DNA from: Brachypterus glaber
Taxonomy: Eukaryota > Arthropoda > Insecta > Coleoptera > Kateretidae
Length of the DNA: 64,000 nt
Direction: 5' to 3'
Assembly: GCA_958510825.1 (NCBI GenBank)
Contig: OY294047.1
Location: forward strand, 43,422,006 to 43,486,005
Within the stretch, counting starts at the first letter, position 1. Each line of letters begins with the position of its first letter. The position numbers and the translations under genes were made by a program. The notes under the pieces were generated by a model. It ran no database searches, had not been told where the DNA came from, and was given only the letters and a program-made list of their open reading frames with translations. This document shows, piece after piece, positions 34,816 to 44,760 of this stretch.

Positions 34816-35950
34816 ATGATGTTTACTTCAGAAGAGTATTGCGAAATGCTAATTTTATATGGCGAGTGTGGCCGGAGTGCTTCAGCTACATCTGTAGAAT
34901 ATTCTATTCGTTTTCCCAATAGAGAACATCCCTGCAGATATGTTATTTTAAGATTGGTGCAAAGGGCAAGAAATTCTGGAAATTTAACTCCAAACAAAAA
35001 AGAGATTGGAGGCGCTCCGCGAACTGCAAGAACTGTTGATAATGAAGAAGCTGTCATTCAGGCTTTTGAAGAAGAACCTGAAACAAGCCTTAGTATCGTG
35101 GCTAGAAATCTTGATATGTCTAAGACCTCTGTTCAACGAATTCTAAAAGATGAAAAAATGCATCCCTTTCATTACACTCGAGTACAATGCTTGACACCGG
35201 AGGACTATCCTTTACGAGTCGAATTTTGCACATGGCTGTTGCAGAAACATCAAGAAAATGAAAACTTTGTAAAAAGCATTCTTTTTACGGATGAGTCTGG
35301 GTTTCAAAAAGATGGTTTTTTTAATTCAAGGAATTCTCATGTTTGGGGACAGGAAAATTCCCATGCCTTCAGGCAAGGAAATCCCCAACGAAGGTTTTCC
35401 TTGAATATTTGGGCCGGAATATTGGGAGATAGTATAGTAAGTTATTTTGAAAAATAAACCACCATAAAATGCTTAAAATATTTGTTTTTAGGTTGGACCC
35501 CATGAGTTTCCTGGCAGATTGAATGGCGAAACCTACACTAACTTCTTAAGGGATGAAGTGGAAAATCTTATTGATGACATCCCACTTCAAAGGTTGGCAA
35601 ATGTGGATAACATCTGGTTTCAACATGATGGCTGTCCAGTGCATTTCTCAGAAACGGCAAGAAGCCAACTCGACATCAGTTTTCCAAACAGTTGGATAGG
35701 CCGTGGGGGTCCCAGAAGGTGGCCTCCTAGATCCCCTGATCTCACTCCAATGGACTTCTTTTTATGGGGCCATGTAAAAAATTTAGTGTATAGAAATATG
35801 CCAGACACTGTAGAAGAACTAGGAGACCGAATACATGAAGCGCTTGAGTCAGTAACTCCAAATATGATTATTAATGCCAGGAGAAGTCTGTTAAAAAGAG
35901 CTGCTTTATGTGTTCAAGTTGGTGGAGGTCATTTTGAACATATTCTTTAG
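34816..35950 (+). CDS. DD41D mariner-superfamily transposase (two exons)
   Basis: Exon 1 is 34816-35436. The intron is 35437-35491 (55 bp, GTAAGT...TTTTTAG) and exon 2 is 35492-35950, giving 359 residues with no stop. Without splicing the frame ends at 35457. Residues about 5-60 form a first helix-turn-helix (start EEYCEMLILYGECGR), a GGAPRTART linker follows at about 65-73, and a second helix-turn-helix spans about 76-120. These bind the inverted repeats. The catalytic triad is D159 (LFTDES), D253 (WFQHDG) and D295 (SPDLTPMDFF), with 41 residues between the second and third Asp. It closes with GGGHFEHIL, usual for this transposase group. Full length for the family (about 350-370). The enzyme would cut and paste DNA at TA sites in the nucleus. 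Confidence 0.9.
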
Positions 35951-35987
35951 CATGCTTCATACATTGAACGCGAGTTTGCTAAAAATA

Positions 35988-36235
35988 ATGCGTTTCTTCA
36001 TCTTTTAGAGTTCATTAAACACAGGACAGACATATCAAGATTTCTTGCCACGATACTAATGCTTGTTCCAGATTATTCTTCAAAAGTCTAAATGACAGCT
36101 TCTTTATTATCAACAGTTTTTGCATTTCGCGAAGTGTCTCCAACCACTTTTCTGTTTGCGTTTAAACTTCAAAAATTCCTTGGCCTCTGCACCAATCTTA
36201 AAATTACATTCTAGCTAGAATGTTCTCGTTTCGGA
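35988..36235 (-). pseudogene. Antisense duplicate of the transposase N-terminal coding region
   Basis: On the minus strand this matches 34915-35165, e.g. GAGAACAT...TTTTAAGATTGGTGCA, then ACTGTTGATAAT-AAGAAGCTGTCAT, then TTAGTATCGTGGC-AGAAATCTTGATATGTC, then TCTAAAAGATGAA. Identity is about 80% by eye. It carries stops (after a TCTAGCTAGAATG stretch and at CATTTAG) so it encodes nothing. It corresponds to residues about 36-116, the DNA-binding region. A read-through transcript could fold back on the transposase message. Confidence 0.8.
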
Positions 36236-36775
36236 ACACCGATAAAAATTTTTCCTATGTTCATTACTTTGAAATAAATAAATAAAATTCAGTTATTGTA
36301 TTTTTATTTTATTAATTTGTATTAAAAATTTATAGCCAGTAAATCAATTAAAAGATCTGAGTTTCTAATAAAAAAAAACACTACATTCAGCGCGCTGAAT
36401 GGAGTTGCAGCGGCAGTTTGTTGCTGCCGTCTAAGACGGGTATCATAAAACCACCGCCGGATGGAGTGACCCTATAAAAATAGAATATTTGATAGCCTCT
36501 GTCGGTTTTGTCAAAATATAATAACCTAAAAAGATTCTAAAGTTGAAAGTCTTAAACAATGAACGAGTCAACCATTAAAATGCAACCATAGTTACTAATA
36601 AGTAGGGAAAAACTAATTTTTAGGTAATTTAACATCAGCAACAGGATTGGTCAGATTAAATAGCTTCCTTTTTAATTAGTATTGAAGATGGATTTTTTTT
36701 TTAATTTTTTTCATGTTTTCCAGAGGGTTTTTAATATACCCTCAAATTTCGGTACGCGAGTTCTGGAACAGGCTG

Positions 36776-37117
36776 TATGAGTAAAGCTGTTACCCACCCT
36801 TATAAGTAACTAAAGTTAGCAGCTTTACGAGTTCAAAAATTAATATTTATTGAAAAATACTGCGTTATAAACTATAAAAGTAATGCCCTTTTTACGAGGT
36901 GCATTATCTTAACTACGATAACTTAAGTTTATTAGTTTTATACAGGTAATTTTTGCTAGGATAATAAAATAAATTGCATTAAAATATTAAATTGACCCAT
37001 AAAATAAACTTATATTCATATATTTTTTAATATTCTTATGGGAAGTATCGAGATATCTCAATGCATGTACTGGGTGTTCAAATTAGACTAATCAAAAGGA
37101 AATAAAATAGCTACGTA
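36776..37117. other. AT-rich spacer, nothing recognised
   Basis: No gene or repeat supported. Confidence 0.4.
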
Positions 37118-37716
37118 CATAGAATAGTATATTCTATAACTAGTATGGAATAGACAATATTCCGCGCGAGCGGAAAGTTTGTCATACGAGCCGGGAGGCG
37201 AGTAAGACGGTCCCGCGAGCACGGAATGACTATTCCATACGTGTTGTAGACTATACTTTTTCTTTGACTGCAAATATGAAACACTGTATGGCTTTAAACT
37301 GCGGACAAGGTTAAAAACAATGTTTTTGGTGCCTCGATATTGTAAATGTAACAAAACACATATTTTTAAATAAAGCAATTAATGTTATTTAATAATTTTA
37401 TCAAATTAGTACTTAAGAAAGATTTTTATTTAATTTTAGCACATATTTACAAATTATAATGCAAAAATTGAAGGTTATGTCAGATTGTTGTGACAGATAT
37501 CAGGTTAAAATATTTAACAATAGAAGGAACAGTTTTAATTTTTTGAACTAAATTGATAAAAAACTGGTCAAATATTAAGAAAAACTAATAAACTTTATGT
37601 AATTTTAACGCAAAACTTTAAATTGCATTAAATTATTCAATATTTCATGGTAAAATATATATATTTTTGCTAATTTTGCTACAGTTTTCTTTACTTCTAT
37701 AAACAAGAGATGACAC
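37118..37716 (-). mobile_element. Hairpin-tailed element (family F), copy 2
   Basis: Inverted relative of 23568-24098. Its terminal hairpin is complete: arms GTATGGAATAG/CTATTCCATAC and ATTCCG/CGGAAT surround the loop ACGAGCCGGGAGGCGAGT (about 37184-37201). The 96-codon minus-strand frame 37088-37378 only reads through this repeat. Confidence 0.75.
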
Positions 37717-38848
37717 TACATGTGCTCATTCTAACACTTGATACGGAATATTCATACCGTATCTAGAGCTAGAATAGATTCATTCTGTGTTTGAAAAGTG
37801 TGCGTATTTGCTTACATTCTAAAGCAGTCGTAGAAAAAAAATATTTTTATCATAAAAAATGATTTATTTGGACAGATTATGTTCAATTAAAAAAATAATA
37901 TTTAATTAAATTAAATCAAATGAAAATTTTAAATTAAAAGAAAACATGGATAAATTTAAAATAAGATTATTTATTTTCTTAATATGTTGTTTAGGTGTTT
38001 AGTCGAGAAAAACATTATTAACTTGAACATTCATTTTAACAGAAAATAGCTTGAAAATTACTTAGCCAACTATTTTTTGTATGACATCAACGAGATCGTA
38101 AAAACTATAGAGTGGGCACCCGAGCCTTCTGATTTAACCCTATGTGATTTTTCTAATATTTAATCCCATACAAATATTTTACTTGTAAGCAGTAAACATT
38201 TTGCTATGTTTTGTATACTAAATACAAGTAAAATAAAACAAAGAAATGACCCTTTTAAAAATTTTATATTGAAACGCATTGAAAAACATAGAGACGATTC
38301 CAAATACCTATTAAAAAGTAATTTTTAATACGTATTTGGAATCGTCTAAATCGGTTTTAATACGTATTTGGAATCATCTAAATCTGTTTTAATACGTTTC
38401 AATACGAAATTTTTTATAGGAAAATACTGAATTATACCATAAAGTATCCAGATAACATTCGTGAATTTAACGTTGAACAACGATATCACGCCTGTGAGCA
38501 ATATGCAGTTAGAGTGATATCACGCATACCTCTCGTTTGGTTTTGTAAATTTTGTTTGTCCCAACCTTTAAACTAAGTAAAAAAATGTTTTAAGTATGAT
38601 TTATATTTTTCTACCTAAGAAAACCCTAAAACCCCTCGGGAAATCACCCTAAAAAAACCTACCAAAAAAAATACTTGTGAGTTCACAGTAATCCGCATAT
38701 GAGCGCGCATCGGAGGAGCGCGTATATGTTGTGCTCACACGTGATAAAAATGCACTAACTGTGACTTTATAATGAATTTATTTTGTTAGCTGGGTATAAA
38801 TTCTTAAAACAATTAAGAAATAATATTATGTGAAAAAAAGATCTAAAA
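37717..38848. other. Intergenic with a 33-bp tandem repeat at about 38310-38400
   Basis: TTTTAATACGTATTTGGAAT-C occurs about 2.5 times with a 33-bp period, preceded by an inverted ATTCCAAATA. Near 38696-38735 a G+C-rich inverted pair (CATATGAGCGCGC / GCGCGTATATG) is present. No gene. Confidence 0.45.
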
Positions 38849-39430
38849 GTTTTTTTGCACGACCAAGACTAAAACCTAATTTTACGCTTTCATTTTCGGG
38901 ACTAAACTTGCCGTTTTTCTCCCTAGGGAATAAAAATCACGGCAACCTTGATAATATTAAAATATTATACTTACTATGTGCTTTGCTGGTTCAAAAATTA
39001 GGTTTGGTGGGGTTTTGTAATAAATTAGCGATTCAAACCAATTTATTTGATTTTAACAAAGAAAACCTTTAAAAATAACATGGTTATAACAATTTATACA
39101 TAACTTAAAATTTATCATCTTCGTCCATTTTTTTGACGTTTGTGTCAACCATATTAAAAAACAATTGAAATCGCGATAGCCATGAAACTGACTTTTCGCA
39201 ATTTAGGCATCTTGATTAAATTACGAAAATAAAACAACCGATTTTAGACGCGTGGTTTTTAATTTTAATTTTATCTACCTACCTAAATTATGTTTGGTCC
39301 TGCAAAAAATAGTGTATATACCTCAGGACTAAACTTTGCTGTTTTAGTCCCTCGCTACGCTCGCTCAGGAAACACTAATGTAGCGGGACTAAAACAGCCA
39401 GTTTAGTCCCTTGGTATATAAATAACTATT
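38849..39430 (+). mobile_element. Hairpin-tailed element (family H), copy 1
   Basis: A ~580-bp unit with an inverted counterpart at 47021-47609. It starts TTTTTTGCACGACCAAGACT and ends in a hairpin with arms around GGACTAAAACAGC and the tail CCTTGGTATATAAATAACTAT. The loop contains CTCGCTACGCTCGCTCAGG. An 80-codon frame (38830-39072) is partly preserved in the other copy because both are the same repeat; no domain is recognised. Confidence 0.75.
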
Positions 39431-40844
39431 CTGTCTTAAGTTCTTGGGAAAGAATACAAAATGGCAACAACTTTCAATTTACATTCATATATGTAACTCC
39501 CAAACAAATAAACAACAGAGCTCAGTCTTCCAATTTAACTATTTATATGTGACTTTTTTAAAAATTAACATTTGTGTTTTGTATACTAAGTGTAAGTAAA
39601 ACAAAACAAAGAAATGAATAAAGTACGTACTTAATTATACCATAAAGTATAAATTCTTAAAACAATAAAATATTAGTTTTATGTGAATTTTTAGCGGCGA
39701 AATACGAGAAATATGGAAATTTAATATGCCTTATATTGTTACTGGAGAATAAATATTGTTTTTATAGGTATAATTACATTTTAAAACAAGCCGTGAAGAT
39801 ATTTATTTTTTTTAAAAGATCTTTTTTACAAAAACGAAAAAAATTTGAAAAATTAAAAAAAAAAAATTAATTTAAACAAAATTCAACATTTTTTAAAATT
39901 TTTCAAAATTTTTTAATTTCTTTTTAATTGGGTCTTTGCGAAAAACGAGAAATTAAAAATTTTTTTTTTTCAAAAACCGAGAAAAAAAATTATATGCACC
40001 TTGGTTTGGACTTTTTATCTAATTATTCCTAAAGGAGCTACGCCATGGCGCGCCATTCTTAAAATACACCATGCCTTTAAAAATCGGCCATATTTAAAAT
40101 GACGGTTTTTAATGTGAAATAACCACCCATTACCAAAATCTTTGTTTTTGGCTTTATAACTTTTTTATTTTTTATTTTTGGTTCTTGATGCGTAAAAATT
40201 TACTTTTAAATGAATTTATCTTCAAAACGGTCAATCCTGCTATGTTACACCACAAACTTTTTTTGTATATTTTTACATAAAAAAGTATATTCCAATAAGA
40301 AAAATTCAAAAAAAGTACACCGGAAAAAGTTTTAGGCAAAAAAAAAAACAGAAAATCCACACGGTGTGAATTGAATTTTTTTTACCCCAGTTGCCAAAAC
40401 AAATAATGTATTCTGTATACGCAGGTAGGTTAATATGTATATGCTTGTATACTAATATATAAGATTGCGGTTTTTTTTAACTATTTTTTAAGCACATTTT
40501 AAAACTTTCAAAAATGAAAAATTCGCGAAATCTTCAAATAATGGGCCATTTTTTTATGTTCTAACTTAAGGGGAGGGGCATATATTTTTTTAAGTTTCAT
40601 CCAACTAGTATTGTTTTTAAATATTACCAAAGAAACTCTCAAAAATTTCCCCAATTTTATACACAATCAGTTTTTATCCGAAAAAACAGGTACCGATTTT
40701 TTTCAAAGTTTGAGGGCTTTGAGCTACCTCTAAACATTAATTGATTTGGCTCATTTTTGAGTGACCACCGTTTTTTTACCAAGGAGCAACTTTTGAGCCA
40801 AAGAGTATCTCCGATTTCGAAATTTGGGATTTTTTGACACCCTA
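39431..40844. other. Intergenic up to the assembly gap
   Basis: Long A/T homopolymer-rich stretches (39790-40000) and no recognisable gene. Short frames here are compositional. Confidence 0.45.
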
Positions 40845-41044
40845 NNNNNNNNNNNNNNNNNNNNNNNNNNNNNNNNNNNNNNNNNNNNNNNNNNNNNNNN
40901 NNNNNNNNNNNNNNNNNNNNNNNNNNNNNNNNNNNNNNNNNNNNNNNNNNNNNNNNNNNNNNNNNNNNNNNNNNNNNNNNNNNNNNNNNNNNNNNNNNNN
41001 NNNNNNNNNNNNNNNNNNNNNNNNNNNNNNNNNNNNNNNNNNNN
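40845..41044. other. Assembly gap (200 N)
   Basis: Exactly 200 unknown bases, a conventional placeholder; the true distance is unknown. Open frames crossing it are meaningless. Confidence 0.99.
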
Positions 41045-41109
41045 GTAAGGTAACTTACTGTCTGAAATTTATTTATTTATTTATTTATTATAGATCGTAG
41101 AAAAAATAT

Positions 41110-41235
41110 TGTTTGTATTACGAGCGCAAAACGTAATTTCTGCTTTCGCGTGATTGCTGATCTCGGCTAGACGCCTCTATCAGCAAGTTCCACGCTCAAG
41201 CAGAAATCAGTCCATTTGGCGCTCATAATACAAAA
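41110..41235. repeat. Long imperfect hairpin upstream of HMG-CoA synthase
   Basis: Arms TTGTATTACGAGCGC/GCGCTCATAATACAA, ATTTCTGCTT/AGCAGAAAT, GCGTG/CACGC and GCTGAT/ATCAGC pair in order over about 125 bp. It resembles the hairpin tails seen elsewhere (ACGAGCGC near the base) but the sequence is different. Confidence 0.65.
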
Positions 41236-41239
41236 ATAA

Positions 41240-41765
41240 CTATTTTTTTTTGAGATACGAAATTTCGAAATTGCATATATATATCATATATTTTTTTAAA
41301 TATAGTATTATTTTTCCTGATTATCTAATAGTTTGTTTTATTTTATTAAATAATAGATACTTATTTTGTTAAAAATAAAATTTTTAATTAAACTGGTCTT
41401 TTAAATTATTTTATAATAAGGGACTAATTCCATGTATGTATGTTAGTTTTAAAATACATGATAAATTATATATAATGTATACATTTGGTATACACAAATG
41501 ATTTATAATATGTGAGTAACAAAATTATGGAAATATACATAGCACTTATATTAAGTAAATACGCAAGTAAACATTTCATACGTAAAATTAATTATAAAAG
41601 AAACAATGCCATGATTCATAAATAATAGTATCTAATTTGTAAACTAAATAAATAATTTGATAATTCTAAATAAAAAATATGTTATGCATGTATTAAAAAA
41701 AATAAATTGAACATAAATTGCCAATCGACATAAATTATTACTGATATAAAAATAATTTAAGTTTA
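41240..41765. other. AT-rich 5' flank of the HMG-CoA synthase gene
   Basis: No repeat shared with the window and no frame; the composition changes abruptly near 41765 where the putative promoter begins. Confidence 0.4.
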
Positions 41766-41955
41766 CCGCTTGCCAATAGTATACGAGCGCAACCACTTGC
41801 GGCAGCACTGCTTAAGTACGCTGCCAATCTAAAACTCTTACTTTTCTGGTGGAGTCTATTTATGATCAGTCTTCAGTGAGAGTAGAAAGTGTAAACGTTA
41901 CAAAATTAGTCTCGTAGCGCACGGAGTACTGTTATTCGTTCTAAATTAGTTTAAA
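41766..41955 (+). promoter_or_regulatory. Putative promoter and 5' UTR of HMG-CoA synthase
   Basis: Two CCAAT boxes lie at 41773-41777 and 41824-41828. Two insect-type initiator matches TCAGT follow at 41866-41870 and 41873-41877. A start there would give an 80-90-nt leader to the ATG at 41956 without an intron. No clear TATA at -30 and no sterol element is seen, which fits insects, where the pathway is not sterol-regulated. Inference from motifs only. Confidence 0.4.
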
Positions 41956-43344
41956 ATGGGTTCTTGGCCTGAAAACGTGGGCATACATGCCATTGAGTTG
42001 ATATTCCCTTCGCAATGTGTGGACCAAACGGAACTCGAAGTGCACGACGGGGTGTCAGCTGGTAAATATACCATCGGTTTAGGCCAGAAGAAAATGGGAT
42101 TCTGCTCTGACAGAGAAGATATTAACTCTCTGTGTCTAACAGTAGTGAAGAAGCTGATGGAGCGTCACAGCATCCAGCCCGAGCAGATAGGCCGTTTGGA
42201 GGTCGGTACTGAAACCATCATCGACAAATCGAAGAGTGTTAAAACGGTTTTGATGCAGTTATTCGAGCCGTACGGCGTAACCGACATCGAGGGGATCGAC
42301 ACGACCAACGCATGTTACGGAGGCACTGCCGCACTTTTCAACGCAATCTCTTGGGTTGAATCTTCTGCTTGGAACGGCCGTTTTGCTTTGGTGGTTGCCG
42401 CGGATATCGCCGTCTACGATAAGGGCTCCGCTAGACCCACAGGCGGTGCCGGGGCTATAGCCATGCTGGTGGGCCCCGAAGCACCGTTAGTTTTCGATAG
42501 AGGCATGCGAGCGACTTACATGAAACACGCTTACGATTTTTATAAACCTGATTTGACTTCGGAGTACCCTACTGTAGACGGCAAACTGTCGATTCAGTGT
42601 TATCTGAGTGCTTTAGATAATTGTTATCAATTATATTGTAAGATCGCTAGGAAGTTCAACCAAAATGTTGACCTAGGCTTTTTTGATGCAGTTTTATTCC
42701 ATTCACCTTATTGTAAACTGGTGCAGAAATCTTTAGCAAGGTTAGCTTTAAATGATTTTATACAAACCCCTAAAGAAGCAAGATCTAAAATATTTCCAGG
42801 AATGGAAACTCTTAACAGCGTTAAATTAACAGAAAGTTATTTTGATCGGGATGTAGAAAAGGCATTTTTAACTTACAGTAAGGATATTTTTGCACAAAAA
42901 ACTAGTCCATCCCTAATGATTGCTAGTTTAGTAGGAAATATGTACACCCCTTCATTGTACGGAGGACTTGTGTCGTTACTAGTCAGTAAAAGTACTAAAG
43001 AATTGGCAGGAAACAGGATCGGTTTATTTTCTTATGGATCAGGACTTGCAGCGAGTTTATTTTCCATTTCAGTGACAAAAGACTCTTCAAAGGGCTCAAA
43101 ATTGGATAAGCTAATATCAAATTTAGACCACATCAAACCGTTATTGGAACAGCGGCAAAATGTTGCACCAGCGAAGTTTGAGGCTACTTTAGAGGTCAGA
43201 AAAAAGAATTGCCACAGAGTCCCTTACGAACCTAGTGGCGAAATTGATCAGTTTTATCCAGGTACTTATTATTTAACAAAAATCGACGAATTACATAGGC
43301 GGTTTTACGAAAGAATACCAGTGGCTCAGAATGGACACGCTTAA
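41956..43344 (+). CDS. HMGS: Hydroxymethylglutaryl-CoA synthase, cytosolic type (single exon)
   Basis: Condenses acetyl-CoA with acetoacetyl-CoA to HMG-CoA, the step before HMG-CoA reductase in the mevalonate pathway. The 462 residues match the usual length of animal cytosolic enzymes and there is no mitochondrial presequence. Catalytic residues are visible: Glu86 in [14 protein letters not shown], Cys120 in [10 protein letters not shown] (acyl-enzyme nucleophile) and His249 in [13 protein letters not shown]. Other signatures are GGAGAIAML (163-171), [14 protein letters not shown] (211-224) and [11 protein letters not shown]. The start has an A at -3 (TAAAATGG) and the N-terminus WPENVGI aligns with the family. 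The whole reading frame is intronless. Codons in the first ~550 bp are much richer in G+C than those in the rest. It may be the functional gene or an expressed retrocopy; with every active-site residue intact it is unlikely to be dead. Confidence 0.95.
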   Translation: MGSWPENVGIHAIELIFPSQCVDQTELEVHDGVSAGKYTIGLGQKKMGFCSDREDINSLCLTVVKKLMERHSIQPEQIGRLEVGTETIIDKSKSVKTVLMQLFEPYGVTDIEGIDTTNACYGGTAALFNAISWVESSAWNGRFALVVAADIAVYDKGSARPTGGAGAIAMLVGPEAPLVFDRGMRATYMKHAYDFYKPDLTSEYPTVDGKLSIQCYLSALDNCYQLYCKIARKFNQNVDLGFFDAVLFHSPYCKLVQKSLARLALNDFIQTPKEARSKIFPGMETLNSVKLTESYFDRDVEKAFLTYSKDIFAQKTSPSLMIASLVGNMYTPSLYGGLVSLLVSKSTKELAGNRIGLFSYGSGLAASLFSISVTKDSSKGSKLDKLISNLDHIKPLLEQRQNVAPAKFEATLEVRKKNCHRVPYEPSGEIDQFYPGTYYLTKIDELHRRFYERIPVAQNGHA

Positions 43345-44231
43345 CATATTCATATGTAAATCTAGTACAATTTCTAAAATAATGTTATGACATGTTTTTA
43401 AATTAATATTTAAAATAGTAAATTCGTCGTGTAAATAACAAAAGTGTGTGGCAAAGTTGAAATTTGAAAGCCTGAGGCGTATAATAATTTAAAAAAATAT
43501 TTGAAAACCTACTTAACAAATTTAAGATTATAGAAATTTATCATATCTAGGTAATAATTACCTAACAATTAATTTGAATTTCTAAATCTATCTATATATC
43601 GAATATATTCTACGTATATTTATTTATAATTTATTCAAACCGGATAAGGATAATTTAAACATAAAATGGGTCAATTTACGTAAATCTTATAAATTAACAT
43701 CCCATATTATGTTTAGATTAAAGAAAATTTTGCAAAATATGTATAAATTTAAATTTTTTCAATGTACTGCGAATTTATAATTTTTATTTATTATTTAAAA
43801 GCCCAGTTTATTTATATTTATTAAAACGCTCAGTGACCCTTAACCGGTGGCGTGCGTTCTCTAAAAACAATATACTTATTTATTTAAATTTTAAGAGGCC
43901 TACGAATTATTGGCACAGTATATATTGACAGATGATGTTTTTTTTTTAATTACACTAAAAATAGTTGTACATTAGAATAGCAAAATTTCGGTTAGTTCAG
44001 TTGTTTCTGATTAATTAATTAATTAATTTATTTGGATTGTGAATTTTTAAAAATATGTATATTTATTTATCTTTAAAAAAATGTGCATTATTTTTTTTAC
44101 ATTAGTTTTTTCAATAAGACTATCAATTTTAAAACCTAGACTCTGGCACTGTTAAAGATTTCAATAACTGTAGTGAGAAAAAATGTTTCAAATTAATTTT
44201 ATTATAGGATACTCTAATTTAAAGTAAACTA
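43345..44231 (+). other. 3' UTR and downstream flank of HMG-CoA synthase
   Basis: No canonical AATAAA was found close to the stop. ATTAAA occurs at 43717-43722 and 43820-43825, giving possible 3' UTRs of about 0.4-0.5 kb. An (ATTA)n run lies near 44011-44030. No oligo-A tract directly follows the frame. No other gene. Confidence 0.4.
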
Positions 44232-44760
44232 ATAGTATATTAAAGTACTAGTTTCATAACATACGTCTTTAGCGCACGAGTACAAGTTTAGAAAACGAGC
44301 CGCTTGCGGTGAGTTTTCTAAAGTACTAGTGCGCTAAAATCGTTTTATGAAACGACTGCTTTATACAATTTTTTCTATTTTGCTCTAAAATTTTAAAAAA
44401 CTTCCATTTAAACTGATGACTGATTTAAGGATTTTTGTTTCTGGTTGGCATTACAGTTTTCGTCATGTTTAAAATTCTAAGAACGAATATTATTTTGATA
44501 TATTTTATAGTCATTTCTTCTTTTTTCTACTACAAGTAACCAAGCCACAATTTTAACATGGTAAATCATAACCTAAACACAAATTTTTTTAGAAAATTAA
44601 ACTTTAAACCGACGTTTACAATTGCACGACAAACGTCAAGAGATAGACTTTTGTCTGTTGCCAACCCAAAAGAAAAAAAGTAGAGACCTCTTATGGGCCT
44701 ATAAGAACACGCAAAATGCGTGTGATTATGAGCTTATAAGAGTCGCAAAATAGAAAAAAA
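44232..44760 (+). mobile_element. Hairpin-tailed element (family D), copy 2
   Basis: Same orientation and length as 7321-7847. The left hairpin has arms around AAAGTACTAGT and the loop CGAGCCGCTTGCGGTGAG. The right stem-loop at 44685-44760 is base-identical by eye to the other two copies although the middle differs by roughly a tenth or more. Confidence 0.78.

Larger units (their letters stand above)
34537..36775 (+). mobile_element. Composite mariner-superfamily transposon with an apparently intact transposase
   Basis: 2239 bp bordered by TA (34535-34536, 36776-36777). The terminal 92 bp (34537-34628; 36684-36775) are inverted repeats beginning CAGCCTGTTCCAGAACTCGC. Between them lies a transposase gene of two exons. 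Beyond it, the sequence is not an ordinary 3' end. At 35988-36235 it is a diverged antisense copy of the transposase 5' coding region, and at about 36570-36683 it matches the left untranslated segment in inverse orientation (CTGTTGCTGAT then TAAATTACC). Both ends therefore derive from left ends, head to head. An intact frame and long inverted ends suggest recent activity; mobility itself cannot be judged. Confidence 0.88.

Noticed and set aside
34728..35057. 109-codon minus-strand frame
   Set aside because: Antisense of the transposase first exon.
38830..39072. 80-codon frame with a partly matching 64-codon frame at 47356-47550, as a conserved small protein
   Set aside because: Both lie in the two copies of repeat family H; shared residues reflect recent common repeat sequence, and there is no start context, domain or third copy to support selection.
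40824..41100. Open frames across the gap
   Set aside because: They consist of N positions.
44400..44440. CTGATGACTG in family D as a hammerhead core
   Set aside because: No stem II or GAAA follows at a suitable distance.
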